Shown piece after piece: positions 1 through 6,347 of a stretch of 10,492 bases of DNA. This DNA comes from Oscillospiraceae bacterium (GTDB lineage: Bacteria; Bacillota; Clostridia; Oscillospirales; Ruminococcaceae). Below the pieces are notes generated by a model. The model was not told the DNA's origin. It did no database searches and was given only the letters and a program-made list of their open reading frames with translations. Location: positions 1 through 10,492 of the forward strand of contig JAIDPG010000096.1 in assembly GCA_029062865.1 (NCBI GenBank), in the 5' to 3' direction. The first letter of the stretch is position 1, and each line of letters begins with the position of its first letter. Position numbers and translations under genes: made by a program.

Positions 1-1
1 C

Positions 2-1867
2 GACAATATTCTCGAAAAAGTCCCCGAAAAGACTTCGGGAATAATTGACGAAAAACTCAGGGAAGAAATCGAGAAAACACCCGAGCCCGAGCCAATCGCG
101 GAACCCGAGCCCATTAAAAAGCCCGCGAAAAACCCGTTCGCGGAGGAGATAGTAAAAACCGCTCGCCAGAAGGAGCGCAATCGTATTCTTGAGGAAATCC
201 GCGAGGAAGAGGAAGAAGAGGAAGTCGAAGAAGAGGAAGAAGAATTCGACGAAGAATATGACGACGAGGAATATGATGACGAAGATGAATACGATGAGGA
301 ATACGACGAGGACGAGGACGGTGATTATGATGAAGAAGAAAATCGCCGCTCTTCCCGCAAGGGCGCGATAATCTGGGCGGCTTCCGGCGCGGCGATCCTT
401 ATCTGCGCGGGCGCGATTATCGGCGTAAACATCGGAAAAAACAGCGGCGGCAAATCAAAGTCGCTTAACTACGCGAAGGACAACTCGGAGATTTTCGAGA
501 AAATAGCCGCGGCTTACGGCGCGGAAACTCCCGGCGGCGCAAGCCCCAGCGAGCTCAGCCCCGATTACAGCACGCTTTTCGGCGATCTGCTGATAAGCGG
601 CGAGAGCGGAAACAGCCTCGGAAGCTTCACGCTTAATTCGGAGATTTATTCCGTCACCGAGGAGGCGGTCTCGGCGAATATCGTGGAAAACGGCACGCTG
701 CGCTCGCTCACCGATGTCACTCCTCCCGACAAAGCGCGCTTTGTCGCGGCGTTTGACGAGGGCGGAAAGCTGTACGCGCTGTTCAGCGGAAAGCAGTCGG
801 GCTACGTCAAAATCAGCGGCGGCAAGGCGGAATACACCGTAAAGCAGGACGGCGTTCTGACGGATTATGAGTTCGCCGACGGCGAAATGAAGCTCGGCAC
901 GGTCTACACGCCCGTGTTCACCGAAACGTTCACGGTCGAGGACGAAAGCGTCTATCTCCCGAAAACGGGCACGGCGGAGCTTGCCGTTATCCCGGCAGAG
1001 AGCATTATAATGACCGACACGACGGGCTATTCATTCGGAGTTAGCGCGGCATTTTCGATCGAGGACGGACAGCGGAAAACCGCCTGCGCCGTAATCGGCA
1101 ACCCCGTGGCGGCTTCCGCGGACGGGCGCTTCGCGCTGAATTCCGACGAGGACGGCTTGCTTGTCAACACAAACGGCAAAAAGCCTGAAACGCGAAGCAC
1201 CGAAAAGCTGCTTCGCGCGGCGTTCCGCAAGGACGGCGGGGCTATTCTTGAGGAGAAAACCGCGTCCGAAAACTCGGACAGCAATCCCGAAAGCTACTCA
1301 AACGCGAACGACGCGAATAAGGTTACGCTTTTGAACGGCGATTTGAAGCCCGCGGTGATCTTGTCGGGAGTTCCCGAAAAAATCACGGGAATGTGGTTTG
1401 ACGGCACGATTTTGACGATAAGCGGCGACGGCAACAGTATTCTGCGCGTCGACTGCGCGGAGCTCGATAAGCCCAATCCGCTGACACTGAAAACCGCGGT
1501 CGGAGTAACCGCGGAGCACTCGGCGCTGACGTTTGAAACGTACGGAAGCACGCTTGTGATCACAAGATACGACCTCGAAAACGGAAAGGTTGTCAAGCTC
1601 TGCGAATACACTAAAGAGCTCCCGAGTGAGCAGCTCGCGACCTTGAGGCTCGGCGACCCGAAAACCGCGGTGGTAAACGGCGCGCAAAGCGGCATTGCTT
1701 ACGGCTATTTCGACGGTGTTTCCGTGGTTTCGGAGTACGTTGTGTTCGCGAGCGGTCAAACGCCGAAAACCGAAACGCTGTTTGACGACTCGACGGGCTT
1801 CACCGCGGCGTTCGCGAACGACGGCAGAATAAGAGCGGTGTGCGGCGAGGGCGTAAAGACGTTGTAA
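2..1867 (+). CDS. Membrane-anchored secreted protein, PF09826-type beta-propeller domain (5' end missing)
   Basis: The reading frame is open from the first complete codon in the window to TAA at 1865-1867, so 621 residues are visible and the true start lies upstream. The internal GTG at 683 is not the start, because the frame continues well before it. Seen: a Pro/Glu-rich cytoplasmic stretch, a 50-residue acidic block (visible residues 64-113, 40 of them Asp/Glu), a basic RRSSRKG stop, one membrane segment (about 121-144) and about 475 outer residues. The outer part contains EDESVYLPKTG followed by PAESIIMTDT (about 313-340), and later GMWFDGTILTISG, SILRVDCAELDKPNP and LRLGDPKTAVVNG. Their order and spacing resemble the YVPS, DLSDPANPK and DHKAFL blocks of secreted beta-propeller proteins (PF09826). 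The family match is from memory of the pattern; ligand and role are unknown. No terminator follows. A promoter for the next gene starts 5 nt after the stop. Confidence 0.72.
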   Translation, partial: DNILEKVPEKTSGIIDEKLREEIEKTPEPEPIAEPEPIKKPAKNPFAEEIVKTARQKERNRILEEIREEEEEEEVEEEEEEFDEEYDDEEYDDEDEYDEEYDEDEDGDYDEEENRRSSRKGAIIWAASGAAILICAGAIIGVNIGKNSGGKSKSLNYAKDNSEIFEKIAAAYGAETPGGASPSELSPDYSTLFGDLLISGESGNSLGSFTLNSEIYSVTEEAVSANIVENGTLRSLTDVTPPDKARFVAAFDEGGKLYALFSGKQSGYVKISGGKAEYTVKQDGVLTDYEFADGEMKLGTVYTPVFTETFTVEDESVYLPKTGTAELAVIPAESIIMTDTTGYSFGVSAAFSIEDGQRKTACAVIGNPVAASADGRFALNSDEDGLLVNTNGKKPETRSTEKLLRAAFRKDGGAILEEKTASENSDSNPESYSNANDANKVTLLNGDLKPAVILSGVPEKITGMWFDGTILTISGDGNSILRVDCAELDKPNPLTLKTAVGVTAEHSALTFETYGSTLVITRYDLENGKVVKLCEYTKELPSEQLATLRLGDPKTAVVNGAQSGIAYGYFDGVSVVSEYVVFASGQTPKTETLFDDSTGFTAAFANDGRIRAVCGEGVKTL

Positions 1868-1871
1868 ATAC

Positions 1872-1900
1872 TTGACATCAACGTCGGTTTGTTGTATAAT
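1872..1900 (+). promoter_or_regulatory. Perfect-consensus SigA promoter for the microprotein-YesL pair
   Basis: TTGACA at 1872-1877 and TATAAT at 1895-1900 are separated by exactly 17 nt, which is the ideal vegetative (SigA/sigma-70) promoter. Transcription should begin near 1906-1908. The ribosome binding site GGCGGAG (1907-1913) would then lie at the very 5' end of the mRNA, and the leader before the ATG at 1920 would be only about 13 nt. The box sits between the stop of the upstream gene and the microprotein, so it should make the downstream pair independent of the upstream operon. Confidence 0.85.
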
Positions 1901-1919
1901 AAGTAGGGCGGAGAGTTTA

Positions 1920-2024
1920 ATGGACGAGAAAAAACGCGCGAAACTAATCAGAATTTGCAAGATTCTGGCGCTTGTTATGGCGGTGCTTATGATAATTGGA
2001 GTGATTTTCCAACCGCTGATTTAA
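1920..2024 (+). CDS. 34-residue single-pass membrane microprotein
   Basis: ATG at 1920 has GGCGGAG 6 nt upstream and follows a consensus promoter; the frame ends at TAA 2022-2024, giving 34 codons. The protein starts with a charged head (MDEKKRAK), then LIRICKILA and a hydrophobic run to about residue 30, and ends FQPLI. This predicts an N-in single-pass inner-membrane peptide. It lies 12 nt before the YesL-family gene and is the first cistron of that transcript. In topology and size it resembles small Firmicute membrane proteins such as Prli42 and DUF4044 members, but I cannot assign it to either. The case for translation rests on the promoter, the ribosome binding site and the membrane-like composition. 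It could instead be a coupling leader for the downstream gene. Confidence 0.62.
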   Translation: MDEKKRAKLIRICKILALVMAVLMIIGVIFQPLI

Positions 2025-2036
2025 TGGAGTTCGGAA

Positions 2037-2858
2037 ATGGGTTTGTTTTACAATAATAACGTCGCGGGGAGCGGTGTCGCGAAAAGGCGGCGCAAAAAGC
2101 CGTTCTTTCGGTTCTGGGAGCTGTTCTGGGGCAAGTTCTGGAATATGTTCACAATGAATTTGATTTACGTGCTGGCGTGTATCCCGATAGTGACGATAGG
2201 ACCCGCGACGGCGGCACTCACCGCGATGATGCGGAATGTATATCTGGAGCGCCCGCAGTTTATCTGGCACGATTTCTGGCGGGAGTTCAAGAAGAATTTC
2301 AAGAAGTCGTTTGTGATAGGCATAATCGACGTAGCAGCGATCGCGCTTTTGCTGCTTACGTATAACCTGTTTGCGAACACGGAGGATCAAAACACGAGAA
2401 TAATCTGCGTGCTGGCGTTTGCGGCGCAGGCGGTTTTCCTGCTGATGAATTTCTATATCTATCCGCAGATAGCGGCGCTGGAAATGAAGATGAGCGACAT
2501 TCTCCGAAACTCGCTGATTTTGGTTTTCGTAAACCTCCCGGCGGAGCTTATCGTAATCGCGGCGCTGGTAGGATTTGTTTCGCTTTTGGTGTTTTTCTTC
2601 TTCCCCGCGGTGTTCTTTCTGCCGTTTATGCCGGGGGCGTGGATGATTTTCCTGTCGGTGTTCTGCTGTTATCCGGCAATTCAGAAGCTTATCATAAACC
2701 CCTATTACGAGCAAAGCGGCGAGCCTAACCCCGAAATCCCCGCGTGGGAGCTTGAGGAAGAAGAGAACGGCGAGGCGGTGTTTGCGGATCAGGGCGGCAG
2801 CGAAGAGCCTATCGACCTCCGCGAGGAGAAGAAAAAGGGGCGCAAAATTATCAAGTGA
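2037..2858 (+). CDS. YesL/DUF624 family integral membrane protein
   Basis: A 273-residue protein starting at ATG 2037, with GGAG at 2026-2029 as a plausible binding site. The family signature is clear at residues 55-91: GPATAALTAMMRNVYLERP, then an aromatic/basic stretch ending WREFKKNFKKS, as in DUF624 (YesL). About five or six membrane spans are visible (roughly 41-60, 92-112, 122-146, 158-180, 181-196, 198-215). The N-terminus is basic (KRRRKKPF). The C-terminal tail of about 50 residues (224-273) is soluble and acidic, then ends in a Lys/Arg cluster (EEKKKGRKIIK). It lengthens the protein beyond the membrane core of about 200 residues. YesL relatives in Bacillus and Clostridia often sit near carbohydrate-uptake genes, but their biochemical role is not established. 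Here the only partner is the upstream microprotein. Confidence 0.85.
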   Translation: MGLFYNNNVAGSGVAKRRRKKPFFRFWELFWGKFWNMFTMNLIYVLACIPIVTIGPATAALTAMMRNVYLERPQFIWHDFWREFKKNFKKSFVIGIIDVAAIALLLLTYNLFANTEDQNTRIICVLAFAAQAVFLLMNFYIYPQIAALEMKMSDILRNSLILVFVNLPAELIVIAALVGFVSLLVFFFFPAVFFLPFMPGAWMIFLSVFCCYPAIQKLIINPYYEQSGEPNPEIPAWELEEEENGEAVFADQGGSEEPIDLREEKKKGRKIIK

Positions 2859-2879
2859 TTTTCCACGCAGGCGTGAAAA
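2859..2879 (+). other. Small hairpin directly after the YesL stop codon
   Basis: Starting on the base after TGA, CACG (2864-2867) pairs with CGTG (2872-2875) around the loop CAGG. TTTT (2859-2862) can pair with AAAA (2876-2879) with one bulged C. It is a weak stem, but it carries the same CGCAGGCG centre as the much stronger hairpin 12 nt downstream. It may be a degenerate copy of that element or assist in defining the mRNA 3' end. Confidence 0.4.
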
Positions 2880-2890
2880 CAGAAATAATC

Positions 2891-2923
2891 TTTTCCTTCC
2901 CCGCCGCAGGCGGGGAAGGAAAA
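2891..2923 (+). terminator. Perfect 15-bp GC-rich hairpin between YesL and purA genes
   Basis: The left arm TTTTCCTTCCCCGCC (2891-2905) is an exact reverse complement of 2909-2923, with a GCA loop. The position, between two transcription units, suggests a transcription end or an mRNA 3' stabiliser. It is not a textbook intrinsic terminator: the right arm ends in AAAA and no T-run follows on either strand. Its core, CCCCGCCGCA then GCGGGG, recurs in the hairpin at 7281-7303. Confidence 0.5.
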
Positions 2924-2938
2924 TGAAACAAATTTCAT
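2923..2938. other. 16-bp AT-rich palindrome upstream of purA
   Basis: ATGAAA (2923-2928) and TTTCAT (2933-2938) are exact reverse complements around CAAA. It overlaps the last base of the big hairpin and lies 60 nt before purA. It could be an operator. It does not match the Bacillus PurBox. No good promoter for purA could be identified in 2939-2998, so the regulation of purA is unclear from sequence. Confidence 0.3.
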
Positions 2939-2998
2939 CTTACCCAAAAACAGAGTAAGGCGAAAACAAAATCAACATATTAAAGTGAGGAATCAACT

Positions 2999-4282
2999 AT
3001 GGCATCAAGTGTTATCGTCGGAACGCAATGGGGCGACGAGGGCAAGGGCAAGATAATCGACATAATGGCTCAGAAGGCGGACCTGGTGGTGCGCTCCAGC
3101 GGAGGAAACAACGCGGGACATACCGTCGTCCACGGCGACGAGGTGTATAAGCTGCACCTGCTGCCGTCGGGAATTCTCTATCCCGAAACTATCTGCCTTA
3201 TCGGAAGCGGCGTGGTGATAGACCCCGCGGTGCTTTTGGAGGAGATCGACAATATGCAAAAGCGCGGCGTGACGTGCGATAATCTGCGGATAGACGCGCG
3301 CGCGGATATTATAATGCCGTGGCATAAGAAGCTCGACAGATTGCAGGAGGAGTTCAAGGCGAAGCAAACGGGCGTGAACGTCGGAACGACGGGGCGCGGC
3401 ATAGGTCCTTGCTACACCGACAAGGACGAGCGCGTCGGAATAAGAATGTACGACCTCGTCCACCCGGAGTGCCTCAAGAAGCTCGTGAAGAACACGGGCG
3501 AGCTCAAAAACCTGATCATCGAGAAGGTTTACGGCGGCGAGCCGGAAGATCTCGACGCGGTTTTTGAGGAGTACAAGGCTTACGGCGAGCGCTTGGCGAA
3601 ATATATGGCGGATGGCTCGGTAATCACGTTTGAGGCGTACAACGCCGGGAAAAGCGTGCTGTTTGAGGGCGCGCAGGCGACGCTTCTCGATATTGACTTC
3701 GGAACATATCCGTTTGTAACGTCCAGCCACCCGATAGCGGGCGGCGCGTGCGTCGGAACGGGAGTCGGACCTAAGATCATCGACGAGGTAATAGGCGTCG
3801 GAAAGAGCTACACGACGCGCGTCGGCAACGGACCCTTCCCGACCGAGCTTAACGACGAGCTTGGGAAGCTTATTCGGGAACGCGGCGGCGAGTTCGGCAC
3901 GACGACCGGCAGACCGCGCAGAACGGGCTGGTTCGACGCTGTAATTATGCGCCACGCGGTGCGCGTGAACGGGCTGACGGCAATCGCGATAAACAAGTTC
4001 GACACGCTCAGCGGAATCGGAAATCTCAAGGTCTGTACGGCGTACAAGAAGTCCGACGGCACGGTTTTGAAGGACTTCCCCGTGACACTGGAGGAGCTTG
4101 AGGACTGCTCCCCCGTTTATGAGGAGATAGAGGGCTACGACGGCGATTTGTCGCAGTGCAAGACGTTTGACGAGATGCCCGAAAAGTGCAGAGCCTACAT
4201 CTCGCGGCTGGAGGAGCTTTGCGGCTGCCCGATTACGATCCTCGGCGTGGGGCCGGGCAGAGATCAGGTCATTTTCAGATAA
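2999..4282 (+). CDS. purA: Adenylosuccinate synthetase
   Basis: PurA joins IMP and aspartate using GTP to form adenylosuccinate, the first committed step from IMP to AMP, in the cytoplasm. The 427 residues match the usual length (about 430). Visible motifs in order: GTQWGDEGKGK (8-18) holding the catalytic Asp13 and the GTP loop; GGNNAGHTVV (35-44) with catalytic His41; GTTGRGIGP (129-137) of the IMP site; the FEGAQ block (222-226) and the DFGTYPFVTSS block (233-243); TTGRPRRTGW (302-311) for aspartate and IMP binding; NKFD (332-335) for guanine recognition; GVGPGRDQ (416-423). The start is ATG 2999 with GTGAGG 8 nt upstream. No key residue is missing. The stop TAA overlaps the ATG of the next gene by 1 nt, so the two are translationally coupled and co-transcribed. 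Confidence 0.98.
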   Translation: MASSVIVGTQWGDEGKGKIIDIMAQKADLVVRSSGGNNAGHTVVHGDEVYKLHLLPSGILYPETICLIGSGVVIDPAVLLEEIDNMQKRGVTCDNLRIDARADIIMPWHKKLDRLQEEFKAKQTGVNVGTTGRGIGPCYTDKDERVGIRMYDLVHPECLKKLVKNTGELKNLIIEKVYGGEPEDLDAVFEEYKAYGERLAKYMADGSVITFEAYNAGKSVLFEGAQATLLDIDFGTYPFVTSSHPIAGGACVGTGVGPKIIDEVIGVGKSYTTRVGNGPFPTELNDELGKLIRERGGEFGTTTGRPRRTGWFDAVIMRHAVRVNGLTAIAINKFDTLSGIGNLKVCTAYKKSDGTVLKDFPVTLEELEDCSPVYEEIEGYDGDLSQCKTFDEMPEKCRAYISRLEELCGCPITILGVGPGRDQVIFR

Positions 4283-5067
4283 TGAAGGTTGTATTTATAG
4301 GCGACGTTTGCGGGAAGGCGGGCTGCGAGGCGCTCAGCGCCCTGCTCCCCGAAATAAAGCGCGAATTCTCCGCGGACGTGGCTATCGTAAACGGCGAAAA
4401 CAGCGCGGACACGAACGGCATAAACACGCGCTCCGCGGAGGCGATCTTCGCGGCGGGCGCGGACGTTATCACGACGGGCAACCACGCGTTTCGGCATCAG
4501 TCCGCGCGGGAGGATTTCGAGCGGCTTGACACGCTGCTCCGCCCCGCGAACTTCGGAGACGATGTTCCGGGAAAGGGCGTTTGCGAGCTGGATTTCGGCG
4601 CGTATTCAATCGCGGTCGTGAACCTTGTCGGAACGGCGTTTATGAGCCCCGCGGACAATCCGTTCAAGTGCGCGGAGGAATTGCTCAACAGGATGAAATC
4701 AAAGATAATTATCGTGGATTTCCACGCGGAGGCGACAAGCGAAAAGCGCGCAATGGGCTTTTTCCTCGCGGGAAAAGCAAGCGCGGTACTCGGCACGCAC
4801 ACGCATGTCCAGACCGCCGACGAGCAGCTGATCGACGGCACGGCGTACATCACGGACGTTGGAATGACGGGTGTCCGCGACAGTATTCTCGGCGTGGAAA
4901 AGAGCGTAATAATCGAGAAGTTCCTCACATATTATCCGAAAAAGCACGTTTTCGCAAGTGGCGATAATTGCAATATCGACGTTTGCGGCGCGGCTTTGGA
5001 AATAGATCAGAAAACCGGAAAGGCGTTAAGCATAACTCGCTTTTGCAGAACGTTTATTCAAAAATGA
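4282..5067 (+). CDS. ymdB: YmdB-family metallophosphoesterase (TIGR00282)
   Basis: A 261-residue dinuclear-metal phosphodiesterase. Bacillus YmdB is a cyclic-nucleotide (2',3'-cAMP) phosphodiesterase that affects biofilm formation, motility and sporulation decisions. Metal ligands are visible at family positions: Asp8 in IGDV, Glu39-Asn40 in NGENSAD, Asn67-His68 in TTGNHAF, His148 in DFHAEATSEK, and His173/His175 in GTHTHVQT. TDVGMTG (191-197) is also typical. The ATG at 4282 overlaps the purA stop as TAATG. A longer in-frame extension upstream exists, but it would lie wholly inside purA and lacks the MKVVFIGD start expected for the family. After TTGNH the usual aromatic/acidic residues are replaced by AFRHQSA, a small departure. 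The next gene is spoVS, as in Bacillus, but rny, which precedes ymdB there, is replaced by purA. Confidence 0.94.
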   Translation: MKVVFIGDVCGKAGCEALSALLPEIKREFSADVAIVNGENSADTNGINTRSAEAIFAAGADVITTGNHAFRHQSAREDFERLDTLLRPANFGDDVPGKGVCELDFGAYSIAVVNLVGTAFMSPADNPFKCAEELLNRMKSKIIIVDFHAEATSEKRAMGFFLAGKASAVLGTHTHVQTADEQLIDGTAYITDVGMTGVRDSILGVEKSVIIEKFLTYYPKKHVFASGDNCNIDVCGAALEIDQKTGKALSITRFCRTFIQK

Positions 5068-5107
5068 GGCAAAATCAAGGCAATAATCACAGATAAATAA
5101 AGAAAGG

Positions 5108-5134
5108 TCGAAGCGCGATTTTTATGCGCTTCGA
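5108..5134 (+). promoter_or_regulatory. Hairpin in the spoVS leader, abutting the ribosome binding site
   Basis: TCGAAGCGC (5108-5116) is an exact reverse complement of GCGCTTCGA (5126-5134), with a 9-nt AT-rich loop. The spoVS ribosome binding site AAGGGTG (5134-5140) starts on the last stem base. No T-run follows, so it is not an ordinary terminator. It lies in the 79-nt gap between ymdB and spoVS. It may modulate spoVS translation or protect a processed mRNA end. Confidence 0.5.
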
Positions 5135-5146
5135 AGGGTGAGCATA

Positions 5147-5407
5147 ATGGAAGTTGTAAAGGTTTCGGCACATTCGGTTCCCAAGTCGGTGGCGGGAGCG
5201 ATCGCGGCGGTTATCCGCGAGAACGGCGAGGTCGAGGTTCAGGCGGTAGGCGCGGGCGCGGCAAATCAGGCGGTGAAGTCGATAGCTATCGCGAGAAGCT
5301 ATATGGCGCTGACGGGCGTAGACCTCATCTGCATTCCCGCGTTCACGACTGTTGAGATCGACGGCGAAGAGCGCACGGCGATGAAGTTTATCGTAGAGCC
5401 GAGGTAA
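5147..5407 (+). CDS. spoVS: Stage V sporulation protein S
   Basis: An 86-residue protein of exactly the family length. It matches SpoVS from end to end: MEVVKVSAHS, SVAGAIAAVIRENG, QAVGAGAANQAVK, IAIARSYMA, GVDLICIPAF and the terminal RTAMKFIVEPR. SpoVS is a small Alba-like nucleic-acid-binding protein. In Bacillus it is needed for progress beyond stage V and influences septation; homologues also occur in some non-spore-forming bacteria. The ATG at 5147 is chosen because AAGGGTGAG (5134-5142) sits just upstream. A GTG three codons earlier (5138) overlaps that binding site and would break the family N-terminus. The gene follows ymdB, a neighbourhood shared with Bacillus, and its TAA overlaps the ATG of the asparaginase gene by 1 nt. 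Confidence 0.97.
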   Translation: MEVVKVSAHSVPKSVAGAIAAVIRENGEVEVQAVGAGAANQAVKSIAIARSYMALTGVDLICIPAFTTVEIDGEERTAMKFIVEPR

Positions 5408-6336
5408 TGCGAAAGATACTTGTTATCGGCACGGGCGGGACGATCTCCTGCGCCAAGAGCGAAAACGGGCTCGCACCGTCGCTTTCGGTGAGCGAGCTGC
5501 TGAAGAGAATTGACATTCCGTGTGAAATTCACTCCGATCAGCTTTTCAATCTCGACAGCACGAATATGCAGCCGTATCATTGGGAACAGCTCGCGCGGCT
5601 TATCCGCGAGCGCTATGACGAGTTCGACGGGTTTGTGATAACACACGGCACGGACACTATGGCGTATGCCGCCGCGTCCTTGTCTTGCCTTATCCAAAAC
5701 TCGCGAAAGCCTATCGTGTTTACGGGGAGTATGAAGACGATGAACGCCGAGGATTCGGACGCGCCGAAAAACCTCCGCGACGCGATGCTTTTCGCGGCGG
5801 ACGAGAGCGCTTTCGGGGTGCGGCTCGTGTTCACGGGAACGATAATTGACGCGAAAAGAGCCGTCAAAACGTGGTCGAACTGCGAAATGGCGTTCGACAG
5901 GAACGTCTGCGGGTTTATCCACGATAATATCGTTGATTTCAAGGCGGAGCTCTTCAAGGAGGAATTCCGCGGCGAAACGCGCTTTTACGAGCGGCTTTCC
6001 GACGATGTTTTCCTTGCGAAGCTTATCCCCGGACAAAGGCTGAACATTCCCGAAAACGCGAAGGCGATGATTCTCGAAAGCTACGGCACTGGCGGCGTTC
6101 CCGATTATCTTCTCGGAGAGGTCGCGGCACTTTCAAGGCGCGGAGTTTACGTTATCATCGCGACGCAATGCGCTTACGGCGGCACTAATCTGAGCGAATA
6201 TGCAGTCGGGCACGCGGAGTTCCCGCTTATCGAAACGGGCGAAATGACGTCCGAATACGCCGTCGCGAGGGCGCGGTGGGCGCTGGAATATTCAAGTGAT
6301 TTTGAGAGCTTTAAGAGATTATTTTGCGATAATTGA
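5407..6336 (+). CDS. ansA: L-asparaginase (cytoplasmic type)
   Basis: The enzyme hydrolyses L-asparagine to aspartate and ammonia. Over 309 residues the asparaginase/glutaminase family blocks are present: IGTGGTIS (7-14) with nucleophile Thr12; a DSTNM substrate loop (50-54); THGTDTMAYAA (79-89) with the Thr82-Asp83 pair; FTGSM (105-109); and AVKTWSN (152-158), in which Lys154 is the likely catalytic lysine. There is no signal peptide, so it should act in the cytoplasm, unlike the periplasmic type II enzyme. The start overlaps the spoVS stop (TAATG) and has no separate ribosome binding site beyond the GAGG next to it, which suggests translational coupling. Aspartate, its product, is a PurA substrate four genes upstream, a possible metabolic link (inference). 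Typing as AnsA rather than another asparaginase subgroup is less certain than the enzyme class. Confidence 0.9.
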   Translation: MRKILVIGTGGTISCAKSENGLAPSLSVSELLKRIDIPCEIHSDQLFNLDSTNMQPYHWEQLARLIRERYDEFDGFVITHGTDTMAYAAASLSCLIQNSRKPIVFTGSMKTMNAEDSDAPKNLRDAMLFAADESAFGVRLVFTGTIIDAKRAVKTWSNCEMAFDRNVCGFIHDNIVDFKAELFKEEFRGETRFYERLSDDVFLAKLIPGQRLNIPENAKAMILESYGTGGVPDYLLGEVAALSRRGVYVIIATQCAYGGTNLSEYAVGHAEFPLIETGEMTSEYAVARARWALEYSSDFESFKRLFCDN

Positions 6337-6347
6337 GGGAGCACCTT

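Noticed and set aside
189..371. A 60-codon + strand frame rich in Lys, Arg and Met
   Set aside because: It is a shifted reading of the GAA/GAC repeats that encode the acidic block of the real gene, and has no plausible ribosome binding site.
1298..2714. Long - strand frames of 220 and 256 codons
   Set aside because: They lie opposite clear + strand genes, are Arg/His-rich, and resemble no family. They are the expected antisense shadows of GC-biased codons.
2939..2998. Promoter or purine riboswitch before purA
   Set aside because: No -35/-10 pair with good spacing, no PurBox match and no room for a purine riboswitch fold.
3005..3955. A 316-codon - strand frame opposite purA
   Set aside because: It is fully antisense to an unmistakable PurA; its composition is that of a shadow frame.
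5078..5100. Possible SigH promoter before spoVS
   Set aside because: AAGG and a GATAAAT-like box are present, but the spacing is several nt too short for SigH. No developmental promoter is claimed.
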